Source of the DNA: Acidobacteriaceae bacterium
GTDB lineage: Bacteria > Acidobacteriota > Terriglobia > Terriglobales > Acidobacteriaceae
DNA length: 64,000 bases
Assembly: GCA_003165795.1 (NCBI GenBank)
Contig: PMWW01000086.1
Span: forward strand, 1 to 64,000
Direction of reading: 5' to 3'
The notes beneath the pieces are model-generated. The model was not told where the DNA came from. It ran no database searches and saw only the letters and a program-made list of their open reading frames with translations. Shown piece after piece: positions 1 to 9,756 of this stretch (position 1 is its first letter; each line of letters begins with the position of its first letter). Both the position numbers and the translations under genes were made by a program.

Positions 1-479
1 CATTGCACCACGGGCTGCTAGGTTGGCGGAACCCTCTTCAGGCCGTACTGTGACCCGGAGTCGGCGAGATCATCGCTTGAGCAAGAGCATTGTAGTGCGA
101 GGTGATGGCCGAAAGTTGTTTAGTTCAGAAAGTTGAGCGTTCGAAGCGAGGGAGGCCGACCACTCGGTACTCGTCTTCGGGGCGCAACGTAAGACTAGTG
201 TAGTGTCCCGCAAGTTCGAGGAATAGCCGCCGGTTATCTTAACGGCACTAACTAAGGAAGGTCTGATTAAGCTAGGTGGGAGTGCTTCCGCTGCTGAAAC
301 CCCTATTTTATATCAACTCTTATATAAATATTTACGGGTGACCTAAACTAAAGGCCATCTCCTGCCAAGGAACCAGACTTAGTCAGAGCTTCTGTAGGGA
401 GTAGGTGTTGTCGATCCCGTGGACAGAGTATTGGCTAGGCTTCCTACTGCGAGCCGGAAGAGATGGCACGTGCCGGAGA
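1..479. other. Gap with no recognised gene
   Basis: No open frame here resembles a known protein and the short frames overlap one another on both strands. An AT-rich patch at about 296-345, with TATA-like runs, contrasts with the GC-rich surroundings. It could hold promoters for something outside the window, but nothing specific can be supported. Confidence 0.4.
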
Positions 480-962
480 TCAAGGAGCCTGCTTGTCGTA
501 CACCCATTTGTTCGTGGCCTTGCCTACTGGCGTTTCCTCGCTCTCAACCGCAACCAACGTTTTTCCGTCGCCAGCCAGGGTGTACTTTAGCCTGTTCGTG
601 GCCTTCGACCCGTCACCGGCCGTTATCTTCTCGTCCAGTACCAGCGCGTCTCCGTCCCAATACATCCGAATGTGCGACGTATATAGCGCCGAGTGTTGAA
701 CCACCTCTCTTGAGCTATCCGTGACGGCGTCCAGGGTCCAAGTGTCGCTCTTGCCGCCGTAGACCTGGGTCCGTGAAAGCCGGAGGTGCGGATCGTGTTG
801 CTCTATCTGGAACGTCATACTGGAAGGCGCCGGATCCTGGAGCGTGCTCTTTTGAGCGTTGAATATCCATGTGCCGGAGAAGTTAGGCTTAGAAGGTTGT
901 TGGGCAGGACTAAGAATGCTCGTGGCCAACAATAGTGGCAGCGCGACTAGCAAGCGTTTCAT
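480..962 (-). CDS. Small secreted protein of unknown function
   Basis: A 160-residue protein starting at the Met of MKRLLVALPLLLA, which begins a clear Sec signal peptide ending near the SPAQ segment. An in-frame ATG six codons upstream would put charged residues ahead of the signal, so the inner ATG is preferred. The mature part has a beta-rich pattern with the segments FSGTWIFNAQKS and LKYTLAGDGKTLV, like many short exported acidobacterial proteins that resemble lipocalin-type folds. I do not recognise a catalytic motif. It lies about 190 bp downstream of the glycosidase gene on the same strand and may be a separate unit. Function unknown; export is the only firm inference. Confidence 0.7.
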   Translation of the reverse strand: MKRLLVALPLLLATSILSPAQQPSKPNFSGTWIFNAQKSTLQDPAPSSMTFQIEQHDPHLRLSRTQVYGGKSDTWTLDAVTDSSREVVQHSALYTSHIRMYWDGDALVLDEKITAGDGSKATNRLKYTLAGDGKTLVAVESEETPVGKATNKWVYDKQAP

Positions 963-1156
963 AGACGCGCATTCTAACATCCCGGCTCTGAAAGTCAGAG
1001 CGCTTTCCGCCCAGCGATGCAGGTCTCCGGAGTGCCTCAGCGGTAGCTGGTCGTGCTTTGGAGACGCTGATGAAAAGCGGCCCCAGAAGTTCCCGCGGAC
1101 TGCCTGCCCGGCCGACCTCTAGCTGATGGTAAGAGTACCGCAGCTCTGGAATCTCC

Positions 1157-3850
1157 CTAGCGAGTAGGGCTAACGATGCGCGCCCGCCCATGCTCGGAGA
1201 TCAGGTTGGCGATAAGGCCAGTCCAGCCAGTCTGGTGATTGGCCCCCAAGCCCTGCCCGTTGTCCCCGTTAAAATACTCGTAGAACTGCAGATGGTCGCG
1301 GAAGTTGGGGTCGGTTTGCAGCTTCGGATTGTTGCCCAAGCACGCCCGTTTCCCAGCTTCGTCGCGCAAGCAAAGACGCATCAAACGGCCAGCCAGCTCT
1401 TCCGCCACTTCCCACAATGTCAGATATTTACCTGACCCTGTAGGACACTCGACTTTGAACTCATCGCCATAGTAATCGTAGAAGCGGCGAAGACTTTCCA
1501 CGATCAGGTAATTTACCGGCATCCATACCGGGCCGCGCCAGTTGGAGTTGCCGCCGTACATCCTGGATGTGGATTCCGCCGGGTCGTAGCGCAATTCATA
1601 ATGGGCCCCGTGGGCGTCAAGTATGAAGGGGTGGTCCAGGTGATAACGGGACATCGCCCGGATGCCGTAGGGAGAGAGAAACTCGTTCTCGTCGAGCATG
1701 TACTGCAGGATCTTCTTCATGCGGAAGGCGCGGGCCACCGACAGCAGGCGCCGACTCTCTGAACCAGGCTGGTGCCAACGCGAAACCAGGTTCGCCAAGT
1801 CAGGCCGCTTCTCCAGAAACCATTGCAGCCGGGCCTTGAAGTGCGGCATCTCGTCGAGCAATTCCTGCTCGATCACTTCTACTGCGAAGAGCGGAATCAA
1901 TCCCACCATGGAGCGTATCCGTATGGGAATGTTCTGTCCGTTCGGCAGGTTGAGCACGCTATAGTAGAAATTGTCTTGCTCATCCCACAGGCCTATGCCT
2001 TGTCCCGCAATGTCAGACATAGCGCGTGCGATATAGAGAAAGTGTTCGAAGAACTTGCTGGCGACATCCTGGTAGACGAAGTCCTCACGCGCCAACTCCA
2101 GCGCGATACGCATGAGGCTGAGAGCGTACATCGCCATCCACGCGGTGCCGTCGGACTGGTTTACGTAACCTCCGGTGGGTAACGGCTCAGAGCGGTCGAA
2201 GACGCCAATGTTGTCCAAGCCTAAGAAACCGCCCTGAAAAATGTTTCTTCCCTGGGCGTCAAGCCGATTCACCCACCAAGTGAAGTTGAGCATTAGCTTA
2301 TGGAAGACCCTCTCCAGGAAAGCGCGATCGCCTTTGCCGCCGTTACGCAATTGTTCTAGCCGGTAAATGCGCCAAGCCGCAACCGACTGAACAGGCGGGT
2401 TCACGTCGCCATAGTTCCACTCGTAGGCCGGCAGTTGTCCGTTGGGATGCATGTACCACTCGCGGCCCAGCAGGACAAGCTGCTGCTTGGCGAATTCGGG
2501 ATCGACCAGAGAAAGCGCGACGCAATGAAAACCGAGGTCCCACGCGGCGAACCAGGGATACTCCCACTTGTCGGGCATCGATAAGATTTCGTCGCCGTTG
2601 AGATGTGTCCAGTCGTGATTCCGGCCGCTTTGGCGCTGCCGGGGCGGGGGAGGCTGTCCCGGATCACCTTGCAACCAGTCGAAAACGTTGTAGTGATAAC
2701 ACTGGCGGTTCCACAGCATGCCGGCGAGCGCCTGCCGCTGGACGCGCCGCGCATCTTCGTTGTCGAGACCGGCGTGGACAGCGGCGTAAAACTCATCGGC
2801 CTCGCGAATCCGGTCAGCAAACACCTGCTCGAATCCGGCGAAGGCATCGGGTAGATTCTCGCCAAGTCTCATGCGCAGGTGTAGCGTCGCGCTGGCCTGC
2901 CCGGCAAGATTGAGACGATAAAGTGCGGCCGCCTTGGTGCCTCGCTGTTCGGGATTGACAGCGTCCTTGGCTCCTTCGATCACATAATCGTGGAAGGCGT
3001 CCTTGAAATACCCTGTAACGTCGCCACTTCCGAAAACGCGACGGACATTGGTTTCGTTTTCGCAGAAGAGAAATCCTTCCGGCGGATCGAAATCGAACTG
3101 GAAGGTGCCAAGCGCCGAATGGGTTGCCTGCAAACTAGTGGGACCCACCTGCGAAAGGGAAGGCTTCGCCGGACCACGCCCCCAACTCCAGGTGTTGCGA
3201 AACCAAGTCTGTGGCAGCAAGACCAGCGATGCTGCCTCGGGTCCGCGATTGTGGACAGTGATGCGCATGAGCACGTCGTTCGTGTCGGCCTTGGCGTACT
3301 CCACAAAAACGTCGAAGTAATGGTCATTGGCGAAGATGCCGGTATCGATCAACTCGAACTCGGGATCGTGCAATCCGCGCCGCTGGTTTTCCTCCAGAAG
3401 CTGTTGGTAGGGAAAGGCAGCCTGTGGATACTTGTAGAGCATCCGCGCGTAGGAGCACGTCGGAGTCGCATCAAGGTAGTAGTAAAGTTCCTTGACGTCC
3501 TCGCCATGGTTGCCTTCTCCGTTGGTCAGCCCGAAAAGGCGCTCCTTGAGGATCGCGTCCTTCCCATTCCACAGCGCGATGCCGAGGCAGAGAGTTTCTT
3601 TTTCGTCGCAGAAGCCGGCAAGGCCATCCTCGCCCCAACGATAAGCGCGGCTGCGGGAGTGCTCGTGGGGAAAATATTTCCAAGCCGAACCGTCGGCACT
3701 ATAGTCCTCGCGAACCGTACCCCACTGGCGCTCGCTAAGGTAAGTGCCCCAACAACGCCAAGGTTTGGCGTTGCGCGCGGCTTCGTCAAGACGAACTTGT
3801 TCGGCGTTGGTTATAGGTTTTGGGTCGGGTGGTCCGGTTGTGGGTGGCAT
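1157..3850 (-). CDS. GH63-like (MGH1-type) glycosidase
   Basis: An 897-residue protein with the character of the MGH1/GH63 glycoside hydrolases: an N-terminal beta domain (about 1-350) and a C-terminal (alpha/alpha)6 barrel (about 380-890). Family-like stretches include WFAAWDLGFH, LPAYEWNYGDVNPP, GGFLGLDNIGVFDRS, YGGNSNWRGPVWMPVNYL and NHQTGWTGLIA. Relatives hydrolyse alpha-glucosides or alpha-mannosides; the substrate and exact catalytic pair cannot be fixed by eye. No signal peptide is seen, so it is probably cytoplasmic. It is the last gene of the pentose-phosphate block, 31 bp after rpiA, which suggests that it releases sugar (perhaps glucose from a compatible solute or storage oligosaccharide) for the pathway. 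The ATG has no clear Shine-Dalgarno. Confidence 0.85.
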   Translation of the reverse strand: MPPTTGPPDPKPITNAEQVRLDEAARNAKPWRCWGTYLSERQWGTVREDYSADGSAWKYFPHEHSRSRAYRWGEDGLAGFCDEKETLCLGIALWNGKDAILKERLFGLTNGEGNHGEDVKELYYYLDATPTCSYARMLYKYPQAAFPYQQLLEENQRRGLHDPEFELIDTGIFANDHYFDVFVEYAKADTNDVLMRITVHNRGPEAASLVLLPQTWFRNTWSWGRGPAKPSLSQVGPTSLQATHSALGTFQFDFDPPEGFLFCENETNVRRVFGSGDVTGYFKDAFHDYVIEGAKDAVNPEQRGTKAAALYRLNLAGQASATLHLRMRLGENLPDAFAGFEQVFADRIREADEFYAAVHAGLDNEDARRVQRQALAGMLWNRQCYHYNVFDWLQGDPGQPPPPRQRQSGRNHDWTHLNGDEILSMPDKWEYPWFAAWDLGFHCVALSLVDPEFAKQQLVLLGREWYMHPNGQLPAYEWNYGDVNPPVQSVAAWRIYRLEQLRNGGKGDRAFLERVFHKLMLNFTWWVNRLDAQGRNIFQGGFLGLDNIGVFDRSEPLPTGGYVNQSDGTAWMAMYALSLMRIALELAREDFVYQDVASKFFEHFLYIARAMSDIAGQGIGLWDEQDNFYYSVLNLPNGQNIPIRIRSMVGLIPLFAVEVIEQELLDEMPHFKARLQWFLEKRPDLANLVSRWHQPGSESRRLLSVARAFRMKKILQYMLDENEFLSPYGIRAMSRYHLDHPFILDAHGAHYELRYDPAESTSRMYGGNSNWRGPVWMPVNYLIVESLRRFYDYYGDEFKVECPTGSGKYLTLWEVAEELAGRLMRLCLRDEAGKRACLGNNPKLQTDPNFRDHLQFYEYFNGDNGQGLGANHQTGWTGLIANLISEHGRARIVSPTR

Positions 3851-3881
3851 TGTTGGTTAGGAAATAAGTTGCAGCATTGAC

Positions 3882-4595
3882 TTACTTGCGCCCGAGTTCG
3901 CGAACTCCGCTTGCACTGCTGACCACGACGGAATGCGTCAAGTTTAGAAAGAGCCCATGCTCCACAATTCCAGCGCGAGCCTCGAGTTTGATTGCGAGCT
4001 CCACGGAATCGGCGATCGGGCCGAAGTCACAGTCGAGAATCATGTTGCCCTGATCGGTGCGATACTCTTTGCCATCGACGGTTTGACGAACGACGAACCT
4101 TGCGCCGAGCGACTCCAGGAATCGCGCCTGGGAACGCCATCCGAAAGGCAACACTTCGATCGGCAAGACGTGCAGCGTGCCAAGCCGGGGCGACAACTTG
4201 CTCTCATCGACCACGATGATTTCGTGGGTCGTCGCCTGCGCCACCAGCTTCTCCCGCAACAGCGCGCCGCCGCCGCCTTTGATCAGGTTGAGTTGTGGAT
4301 CGACTTCGTCAGCGCCATCGATAGTGACGTCAATCGCCTTGGGCAGATCCTCCGGCAACATAGGGATCTTAAGCTCGACTGCGGCATCCCATGAGACGCG
4401 CGAAGTCGCGAAGCCGACGATGTTTTTCAACTCGCCATTTTGCAGCATCGCCCCGATGTGACGGATAGCGAAGATGGCCGTCGATCCAGTGCCGAGCCCG
4501 ACCGTCATGCCGGACTCGACATAGCGGACGGCATACACGGCGGCAGCCTGTTTCAAGGCAGCATTTGGGTCGCGGGATGCTGTGGACAAGGCCAT
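3882..4595 (-). CDS. rpiA: Ribose-5-phosphate isomerase A
   Basis: A 237-residue enzyme interconverting ribose 5-phosphate and ribulose 5-phosphate in the non-oxidative pentose phosphate pathway. Typical motifs are VGLGTGSTA near residue 35, DGADEVDPQLNLIKGGGGALLREK in the middle (Asp and Lys of the active site) and the C-terminal GIVEHGLF. The frame stays open upstream to 4715, but those 40 codons are a translation of interspersed repeat A1, so the ATG at 4595 (MALSTASRD) is chosen. Length matches the family (about 220-235). It lies between pgi and the glycosidase gene on the same strand. Confidence 0.95.
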   Translation of the reverse strand: MALSTASRDPNAALKQAAAVYAVRYVESGMTVGLGTGSTAIFAIRHIGAMLQNGELKNIVGFATSRVSWDAAVELKIPMLPEDLPKAIDVTIDGADEVDPQLNLIKGGGGALLREKLVAQATTHEIIVVDESKLSPRLGTLHVLPIEVLPFGWRSQARFLESLGARFVVRQTVDGKEYRTDQGNMILDCDFGPIADSVELAIKLEARAGIVEHGLFLNLTHSVVVSSASGVRELGRK

Positions 4596-4607
4596 TACGT
4601 CACGTCG

Positions 4608-4712
4608 AAAAGCAGATCTCTCGCCGGCTAAAGCCGGCTCGGGATGACAAAATAAAGAGCCTTGATCGGCGCAGCTAAAGCTGCGCTCCTTCAAAATGCC
4701 TTTAAGCCGGGC
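4608..4712 (+). repeat. Interspersed repeat A, copy 1
   Basis: Composite palindromic element between rpiA and pgi. It opens with AAAGCAGATC, has a first hairpin GCCGGCTAAAGCCGGC, then GGGATGACAAAATAAA, then a second hairpin GCGCAGCTAAAGCTGCGC followed by TCCTTCAAA. The same arrangement recurs at 10825, 16455, 18986, 60968 and, inverted, at 48498. The stems differ between copies while base pairing is kept, the pattern expected of a REP-like element selected for structure. Confidence 0.85.
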
Positions 4713-4746
4713 CATTTAGTGCAATGCCGCCGAACCCATCGCAGCT

Positions 4747-6399
4747 TCAGTTTTTTCTGCCCAGCGATTTGCGATAACGGCTGATCAGCGTATTGGTCGA
4801 GCTGTCGTGCTTCAACTGCGGCGCAGCCTCGCTCTCCAGTTCGGGAATAATACGCTTGGCCAGGACCTTGCCCAACTCCACGCCCCACTGATCGAAGGAA
4901 TCGATGTTCCACACCGCGCCCTGGGTGAAGACGTTATGCTCATACAGTGCCACCAGCGTGCCCAACGTGCGCGGCGTCAGCTTGTCGGCCAGGACCGTGT
5001 TGGTCGGGCGATTGCCTTCGCAAACCCGGAACGGCGTTTGGAAATCGGGCGAGCCCTCGGCCTTCAACTCCTCAGCGGTCTTGCCGAATGCCAGCGCCTC
5101 GGCCTGCGCCAAAACGTTGGCCATCAGGTAATCGTGCTGCACGGTCAGCGGACTCAGCGGCTGGCAGAAGCCGATAAAGTCGCAGGGGATGAGTTTCGTT
5201 CCTTGGTGGATCAACTGATAGAACGAGTGCTGCCCGTCAGTACCCGGCTCGCCCCAAATAATCGGACCTGTCTGCCATTCGACGTGATTGCCTTCGAGGT
5301 CGACGTGCTTGCCATTGCTCTCCATCTGCAACTGCTGCAGATAAGCTGGGAAGCGCTTCATGTTGTCCGCGTAGGGCATGATGCCGACGGTCTGCGCGCC
5401 GAAAAAGTTGTTGTACCACACGGTCAGAAGTCCCATCAGCGCCGGCAGGTTCTTCTCCAACGGCGTGGTGCGAAAATGCTCATCCATATCGTGGAAGCCG
5501 GCGAGCAGATCTTCGTAATTCTTGGGACCAACAGCAATCATGGTTGATAGGCCGATGGCGGAATCCATGGAGTAGCGTCCGCCAACCCAGTCCCAGAAAC
5601 CGAACATGTTGGCGGTGTCGATGCCGAACTTGGAGACGCCTTCGGCGTTGGTGGACACGGCGACGAAATGCTTGGCCACCGCCGAGTCGTTCTTCAGCGC
5701 GTCAACGATCCACTTGCGGGCGGTCGCCGCATTGGTCATGGTCTCCAAGGTGGTGAAGGTCTTGGAAGAAAGAATGAAGAGCGTTTCGGAAGCATCGAGA
5801 TCGTGGGTCGCATCGACGAACGCGGCGCCATCAACGTTAGCGACGAAACGGAATGTCATCTTGGGATCGCTTAAGTCGCGCAGCGCGATGTACGCCATCT
5901 CCGGCCCCAGATACGATCCGCCAATGCCGATGTTAATGACGTTCTTGATGGCTTTGCCGGTGTGACCTTTCCACTCGCCGCTGCGCACGCGATTGGAGAA
6001 GGCCGCCATCTTGTCGAGCACTTCATGCACGTCGGCGACAACATCTTTACCGTCGACTTCGATCCTGGTGCCGCGGGGAGCACGCAATGCAATGTGCAGG
6101 ACAGCGCGCTTCTCCGTGATGTTGATCTTCTTGCCGCAAAACATGGCGTCGCGACGCTCTTCCACGCCGCGCTCGCGGGCAAGCTGGACCAGCAGGCGCA
6201 TGGTCTCGTCCGTAACGCGGTTCTTAGAGTAATCCAGGTACAAACCGGGCCCCTCGGCGGTCAGACGTGTCCCACGTTGTGGGTCATCGGCGAACAATTG
6301 CCGGAGAGGGACGTCCTTGATTTTCTCGTAGTGCGCCTGCAGTGCTTTCCAGGCTGGGGCATCGGTTGGTCGAAGTGTGGTCATCTTCGGTTCCGCCAT
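4747..6399 (-). CDS. pgi: Glucose-6-phosphate isomerase
   Basis: A 550-residue enzyme converting glucose 6-phosphate to fructose 6-phosphate, joining glycolysis to the pentose phosphate genes around it. Landmarks are the sugar-phosphate-binding [25 protein letters not shown], and the family signature around [18 protein letters not shown]. Length fits the family. The frame is open upstream into repeat B1, but the ATG at 6399 ([12 protein letters not shown]) has a GGAGAG ribosome site five to six bases away, so it is chosen. It lies between tal and rpiA, separated from each by an interspersed repeat. Confidence 0.96.
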   Translation of the reverse strand: MAEPKMTTLRPTDAPAWKALQAHYEKIKDVPLRQLFADDPQRGTRLTAEGPGLYLDYSKNRVTDETMRLLVQLARERGVEERRDAMFCGKKINITEKRAVLHIALRAPRGTRIEVDGKDVVADVHEVLDKMAAFSNRVRSGEWKGHTGKAIKNVINIGIGGSYLGPEMAYIALRDLSDPKMTFRFVANVDGAAFVDATHDLDASETLFILSSKTFTTLETMTNAATARKWIVDALKNDSAVAKHFVAVSTNAEGVSKFGIDTANMFGFWDWVGGRYSMDSAIGLSTMIAVGPKNYEDLLAGFHDMDEHFRTTPLEKNLPALMGLLTVWYNNFFGAQTVGIMPYADNMKRFPAYLQQLQMESNGKHVDLEGNHVEWQTGPIIWGEPGTDGQHSFYQLIHQGTKLIPCDFIGFCQPLSPLTVQHDYLMANVLAQAEALAFGKTAEELKAEGSPDFQTPFRVCEGNRPTNTVLADKLTPRTLGTLVALYEHNVFTQGAVWNIDSFDQWGVELGKVLAKRIIPELESEAAPQLKHDSSTNTLISRYRKSLGRKN

Positions 6400-6445
6400 T
6401 TTCCGCTCTCCTATGTGTCGTCCTTGCGGCGTCTGTGTCAATAGC

Positions 6446-6540
6446 TGGTGTCGCCGCTCTGCGGCTCGTTTCTTTTTCCCACTTGATCGGGGGCTGACGC
6501 CCCCACCTAACACCATCTCGCCGCTGCGCGGCTGGTTTTA
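6446..6540 (+). repeat. Interspersed repeat B, copy 1
   Basis: About 95 bp with three small hairpins: GCCGCTCTGCGGC, GGGGGCTGACGCCCCC and GCCGCTGCGCGGC, ending in TGGTTTTAGC. Copies with the same order and spacing lie at 30423 and 61103. It sits between tal and pgi and reads through the upstream open frame of pgi. Confidence 0.8.
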
Positions 6541-6605
6541 GCGCTTATTTGACTATTTTCAACTGACGCTTCCTTAATTCTTACTTCCTAATTCAAACTC
6601 TTTCT

Positions 6606-7682
6606 CTACCTCAATGCTTTGCTCTTGGTATCGATCGACTTCAGCAAATCTTGCCACGATTCGTCGAAAGACTTTGCGCCTTCGGATTGCAAGTCAGCGG
6701 CAAGCTTTATCAGATCGATGCCAGCTTTGGTGAACTCCGACAACACCTGCTCGCAGTCTCCGCCGTCACGCGGGATGGGCTTGGCAATGCTGCCATGTTG
6801 TCCGAAGGCCAGCAGAGTTTTTTCGGGCATGGTGTTGACCGTATTCGGCGCAGCCAAGGCTCCGATATAAAGCACATCGGACGCCTTGGGATCTTTGGTG
6901 CCGGTGCTGGCGAAGAGCAGCCGCTGCGGTCTCGCACCCAGATTTTCCAGGCGTTGCCAGCGATCGGAGTCCAGCACATCGCGATATGCCTTATAGGCCC
7001 GCTGACCGATGGCCGGCCCTAGCTTGTCGCGGAGGTCGGTTGGCACCTTGTCCAGGGTCGCCTTGTCCCAACGGCTGACGAACAGCGACGCCACGGAGCG
7101 AATGTCGGGACTGAGGCCGGCTTCTACGCGCCGTTCCAGTCCACGCATGTAAGCTTCAGCGGCACCCTGATAGTGCTCGCGACTGAAGAGTAAAGTCACA
7201 TTGACCGACACCCCAGCGAAGATTGCTTCTTCGATGGCGACTCTGCCTTCTGGAGTGCCGGGAATCTTGATGAAGAGATTTGGACGAGCGGCTTTCTGGT
7301 GCAACGCTTTCGCCACTTCCACTGTTGTCTTGGCGTCGTAGGCCAGGAGCGGAGAAACCTCCAGCGACACCCAACCGTCGACGGCCGAGGTTCGCTGGTG
7401 GATAGGAGCGAACAAGTCGGCGGCGCGCCTTAGGTCTTCGATCGCCAACTCGAAGAAGGCATTTTCACCCGACAGCCCGCTTCCCATCAAGCGGCGAATC
7501 TCGTTGTCGTAGGAATTGCTGCGAGAGATGGCCTCGTCGAAAATCGTCGGGTTCGAGGTCAGCCCCGTCACCGAAAGCTCGTCAATGTAGCGCTTCAACG
7601 TGCCACTGTCGAGCAGCTCGCGGGTGATGTTGTCGAGCCATAGGCTCTGGCCGAGATCGTGTAGTTGTTGCGTGGCTTTCAT
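6606..7682 (-). CDS. tal: Transaldolase
   Basis: A 358-residue transaldolase transferring a dihydroxyacetone unit between sedoheptulose 7-phosphate and glyceraldehyde 3-phosphate. The N-terminal LWLDNITRELLDSG and GLTSNPTIF segments and the Schiff-base lysine in LFIKIPGTPEG are those of the longer bacterial/cyanobacterial type, which runs about 360-390 residues. A very strong ribosome site, GGAGGT six bases before the ATG, fixes the start. It follows the HAD hydrolase gene by 14 bp and precedes pgi, completing the non-oxidative branch with tkt and rpiA. Confidence 0.95.
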   Translation of the reverse strand: MKATQQLHDLGQSLWLDNITRELLDSGTLKRYIDELSVTGLTSNPTIFDEAISRSNSYDNEIRRLMGSGLSGENAFFELAIEDLRRAADLFAPIHQRTSAVDGWVSLEVSPLLAYDAKTTVEVAKALHQKAARPNLFIKIPGTPEGRVAIEEAIFAGVSVNVTLLFSREHYQGAAEAYMRGLERRVEAGLSPDIRSVASLFVSRWDKATLDKVPTDLRDKLGPAIGQRAYKAYRDVLDSDRWQRLENLGARPQRLLFASTGTKDPKASDVLYIGALAAPNTVNTMPEKTLLAFGQHGSIAKPIPRDGGDCEQVLSEFTKAGIDLIKLAADLQSEGAKSFDESWQDLLKSIDTKSKALR

Positions 7683-7696
7683 CGGAACACCTCCGC

Positions 7697-8371
7697 CTAG
7701 GCGGCCATGAATTCAGTTCGTTTGTGCTCGAGTAAATCAGCGATGCGCTCGATGCTAATGTCAGCCGGGCGATACTGCGCAATGCTCTTCTTATCTTTGG
7801 CGTAGTGGCCCTGCCTGGGAAACACGGTAGTAACGCGGTCCTTCCATGCATCTTTAATGGTCTGCAGGATGCGTAGCTTGTCATCTACCATGACATAGTG
7901 CTTCGCAGGATAAAACTTTTCCACCGCGGCCAGCTCATTTTCTTTATGGATGAAGATTAGTACGTGACCGCCGAACGCCTTCCATAAGCCAGACCGTTCC
8001 ACCTTGCGAGGCTGAAACACAGCATCTCCGTCGGAGAGGATGGCTACGTTGCCCCAGCGCTTCACGCGCCGAACTACATCGAGGGCGCCGGGATAGAGGC
8101 GCGCGGCAAACGGGTAATCCACCAACCAGTTGGCCATGCGCAGCAGACGAGGATCGTGAAGATTCTCCTGCCGGTAACGCTCCAGCGCGCCCAGGTAATC
8201 GGCGTATCCCAGTTCGTTGCGCAACTCCTCGAAGATCGCCACATAGCGGCTACGCGCTTTGTCGCCGAACTCGCGAGCGAGATGGTGGAACAAATCGCTC
8301 TGCAGGCGATCATTGTCGAGCAGCGTATTGTCGACATCGAACAAAAAGACCAAGTCGCGACGCGCGCTCAT
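7697..8371 (-). CDS. HAD-family hydrolase
   Basis: A 224-residue haloacid-dehalogenase-like protein. The nucleophile motif is [13 protein letters not shown] at the N-terminus, motif II is ILSDGD in the middle, and the metal-binding VMVDDKL follows a lysine-containing segment, so the catalytic set looks complete. The start ATG at 8371 overlaps the zwf stop as ATGA, showing tight co-expression with glucose-6-phosphate dehydrogenase. A sugar-phosphate phosphatase is a reasonable inference from context, but HAD substrates cannot be read from sequence. No lactonase for 6-phosphogluconolactone is encoded here, and this protein is not one. The frame is open a few codons upstream; the overlap argues for 8371. 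Confidence 0.85.
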   Translation of the reverse strand: MSARRDLVFLFDVDNTLLDNDRLQSDLFHHLAREFGDKARSRYVAIFEELRNELGYADYLGALERYRQENLHDPRLLRMANWLVDYPFAARLYPGALDVVRRVKRWGNVAILSDGDAVFQPRKVERSGLWKAFGGHVLIFIHKENELAAVEKFYPAKHYVMVDDKLRILQTIKDAWKDRVTTVFPRQGHYAKDKKSIAQYRPADISIERIADLLEHKRTEFMAA

Positions 8372-9756
8372 TTGTCTCCTTGCGGAGGCTGGGGGTTGAT
8401 CCACGGCCCATCCGCACCGATGAGTTGACCGGCTTCGTCCGGCCCCCAGGTGCCCGGTTCATAGGTGTACACAGGGGTGACGTTGTCGAGAATCGGCTGC
8501 ACGATACGCCACTGCGCTTCCACCAGATCCTGACGGGCGAAGAGTTCTCCGTTGCCGCGCATGGCGTCGCCCAACAGCCGTTGATACGGAGGCATGTCGT
8601 CAGTGGCATGGCTCTTCAACTTCAGCTCGACATCCTCGCCAACCATGCGCTCACCGGGAACCTTGATCCGCACGCCGAATCCGATACTGATGTCGGGGCT
8701 GACCCGCATCCGCATGTGCGAAGAACGCACCGGCACGATCTCATGAAAGGTCTCACGCGGCGGACGTTTGAATTCGACTACGGCTTCCATGCAGGTAACC
8801 GGCAGCACCTTGCCGGCGCGGATGTAGATGGGGACGTCGGCCCACCGCCAGGTATCGATGAATAGCTTGATCGCGATGAACGTTTCTACAGTAGAACCCG
8901 GCGCAACGCCCGCGACCTTCTTGTAACCATTGTACTGTCCGCGCACCACGTCTTCCGGCTTAAGCGGGCGGACCGCCTTGAGCAGCGCGGCCTTCTGATC
9001 GCGCTCTGCTTCGTGATCTTCGCCGGTCGGCGGTTCCATGGTGAGATTGCCCAGCACCTGCAGCATGTGGTTCTGAACGACATCGCGTAACGCGCCAGTC
9101 TCGTCGTAAAATTTCCCGCGATCACTCACGCCGAAACTTTCCGCCATGGTGATCTGGATGCTGCGAACATACTGACGATTCCAGATAGGCTCGAAAACGG
9201 GATTGGCGAAGCGGGTATACAGAATGTTTTGCACCGGCTCTTTGCCCAGATAGTGATCGATGCGATAGATGTTCTTCTCCGGAAAAAACTGATGCAGGAT
9301 GCGATTGAGTTCCTCGGCGGTCGGGAGGTTGTGGCCGAAGGGCTTCTCGACCACTACACGCGCATTGGTGGCGCAGCCGGATTTTGCGAGGCCCTCCGCC
9401 ACCGTTCCAAACAAGCTCGGCGGGACAGCCAAATAGTGCAGCGGACACTTGGCGTCTCCCAGTTGCTTACGAAGTTCGGTGAAGGTCGCCGCGTCACTGT
9501 AGTCGCCATCGACATAGTGCAAGAGACTGGTGAGCTTCTCAAAGGGAGCTTGCTCCAGACCGCCGTGCTGTTCAAGACTGTCTTTGGCGCGCTCTTTGAG
9601 CTGGTCCAGCGTCCAGCCGGCCTTGGCGACGCCGATGATAGGAACGTTGAATCCCTCGTCGCGAATCAAGTCTTGCAGCGACGGGAAAATCTGCTTATAG
9701 GCGAGGTCGCCGGTGGCGCCGAAAAAGACGAAGGCGTCGGAACTTTCGTTGGCCAT
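8368..9756 (-). CDS. zwf: Glucose-6-phosphate dehydrogenase
   Basis: A 462-residue enzyme catalysing the first oxidative step of the pentose phosphate pathway. It has the N-terminal dinucleotide motif [20 protein letters not shown], and the substrate-binding signature RIDHYLGKE. Where many NADP-dependent relatives read GDLAxRK, this protein reads GDLAYKQ, so an Arg used for the 2'-phosphate in some enzymes is Lys; cofactor preference may be altered (inference). The frame is open upstream by 227 codons across gnd, but the ATG at 9756 has an AGGAG site and shares one base with the gnd stop. It overlaps the HAD gene by ATGA. Confidence 0.96.
   Translation of the reverse strand: MANESSDAFVFFGATGDLAYKQIFPSLQDLIRDEGFNVPIIGVAKAGWTLDQLKERAKDSLEQHGGLEQAPFEKLTSLLHYVDGDYSDAATFTELRKQLGDAKCPLHYLAVPPSLFGTVAEGLAKSGCATNARVVVEKPFGHNLPTAEELNRILHQFFPEKNIYRIDHYLGKEPVQNILYTRFANPVFEPIWNRQYVRSIQITMAESFGVSDRGKFYDETGALRDVVQNHMLQVLGNLTMEPPTGEDHEAERDQKAALLKAVRPLKPEDVVRGQYNGYKKVAGVAPGSTVETFIAIKLFIDTWRWADVPIYIRAGKVLPVTCMEAVVEFKRPPRETFHEIVPVRSSHMRMRVSPDISIGFGVRIKVPGERMVGEDVELKLKSHATDDMPPYQRLLGDAMRGNGELFARQDLVEAQWRIVQPILDNVTPVYTYEPGTWGPDEAGQLIGADGPWINPQPPQGDK

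Noticed and set aside
1-479. Possible RNA gene or mobile element end at the left edge
   Set aside because: No conserved RNA signature, terminal inverted repeat or integrase text could be found; only an AT-rich patch.
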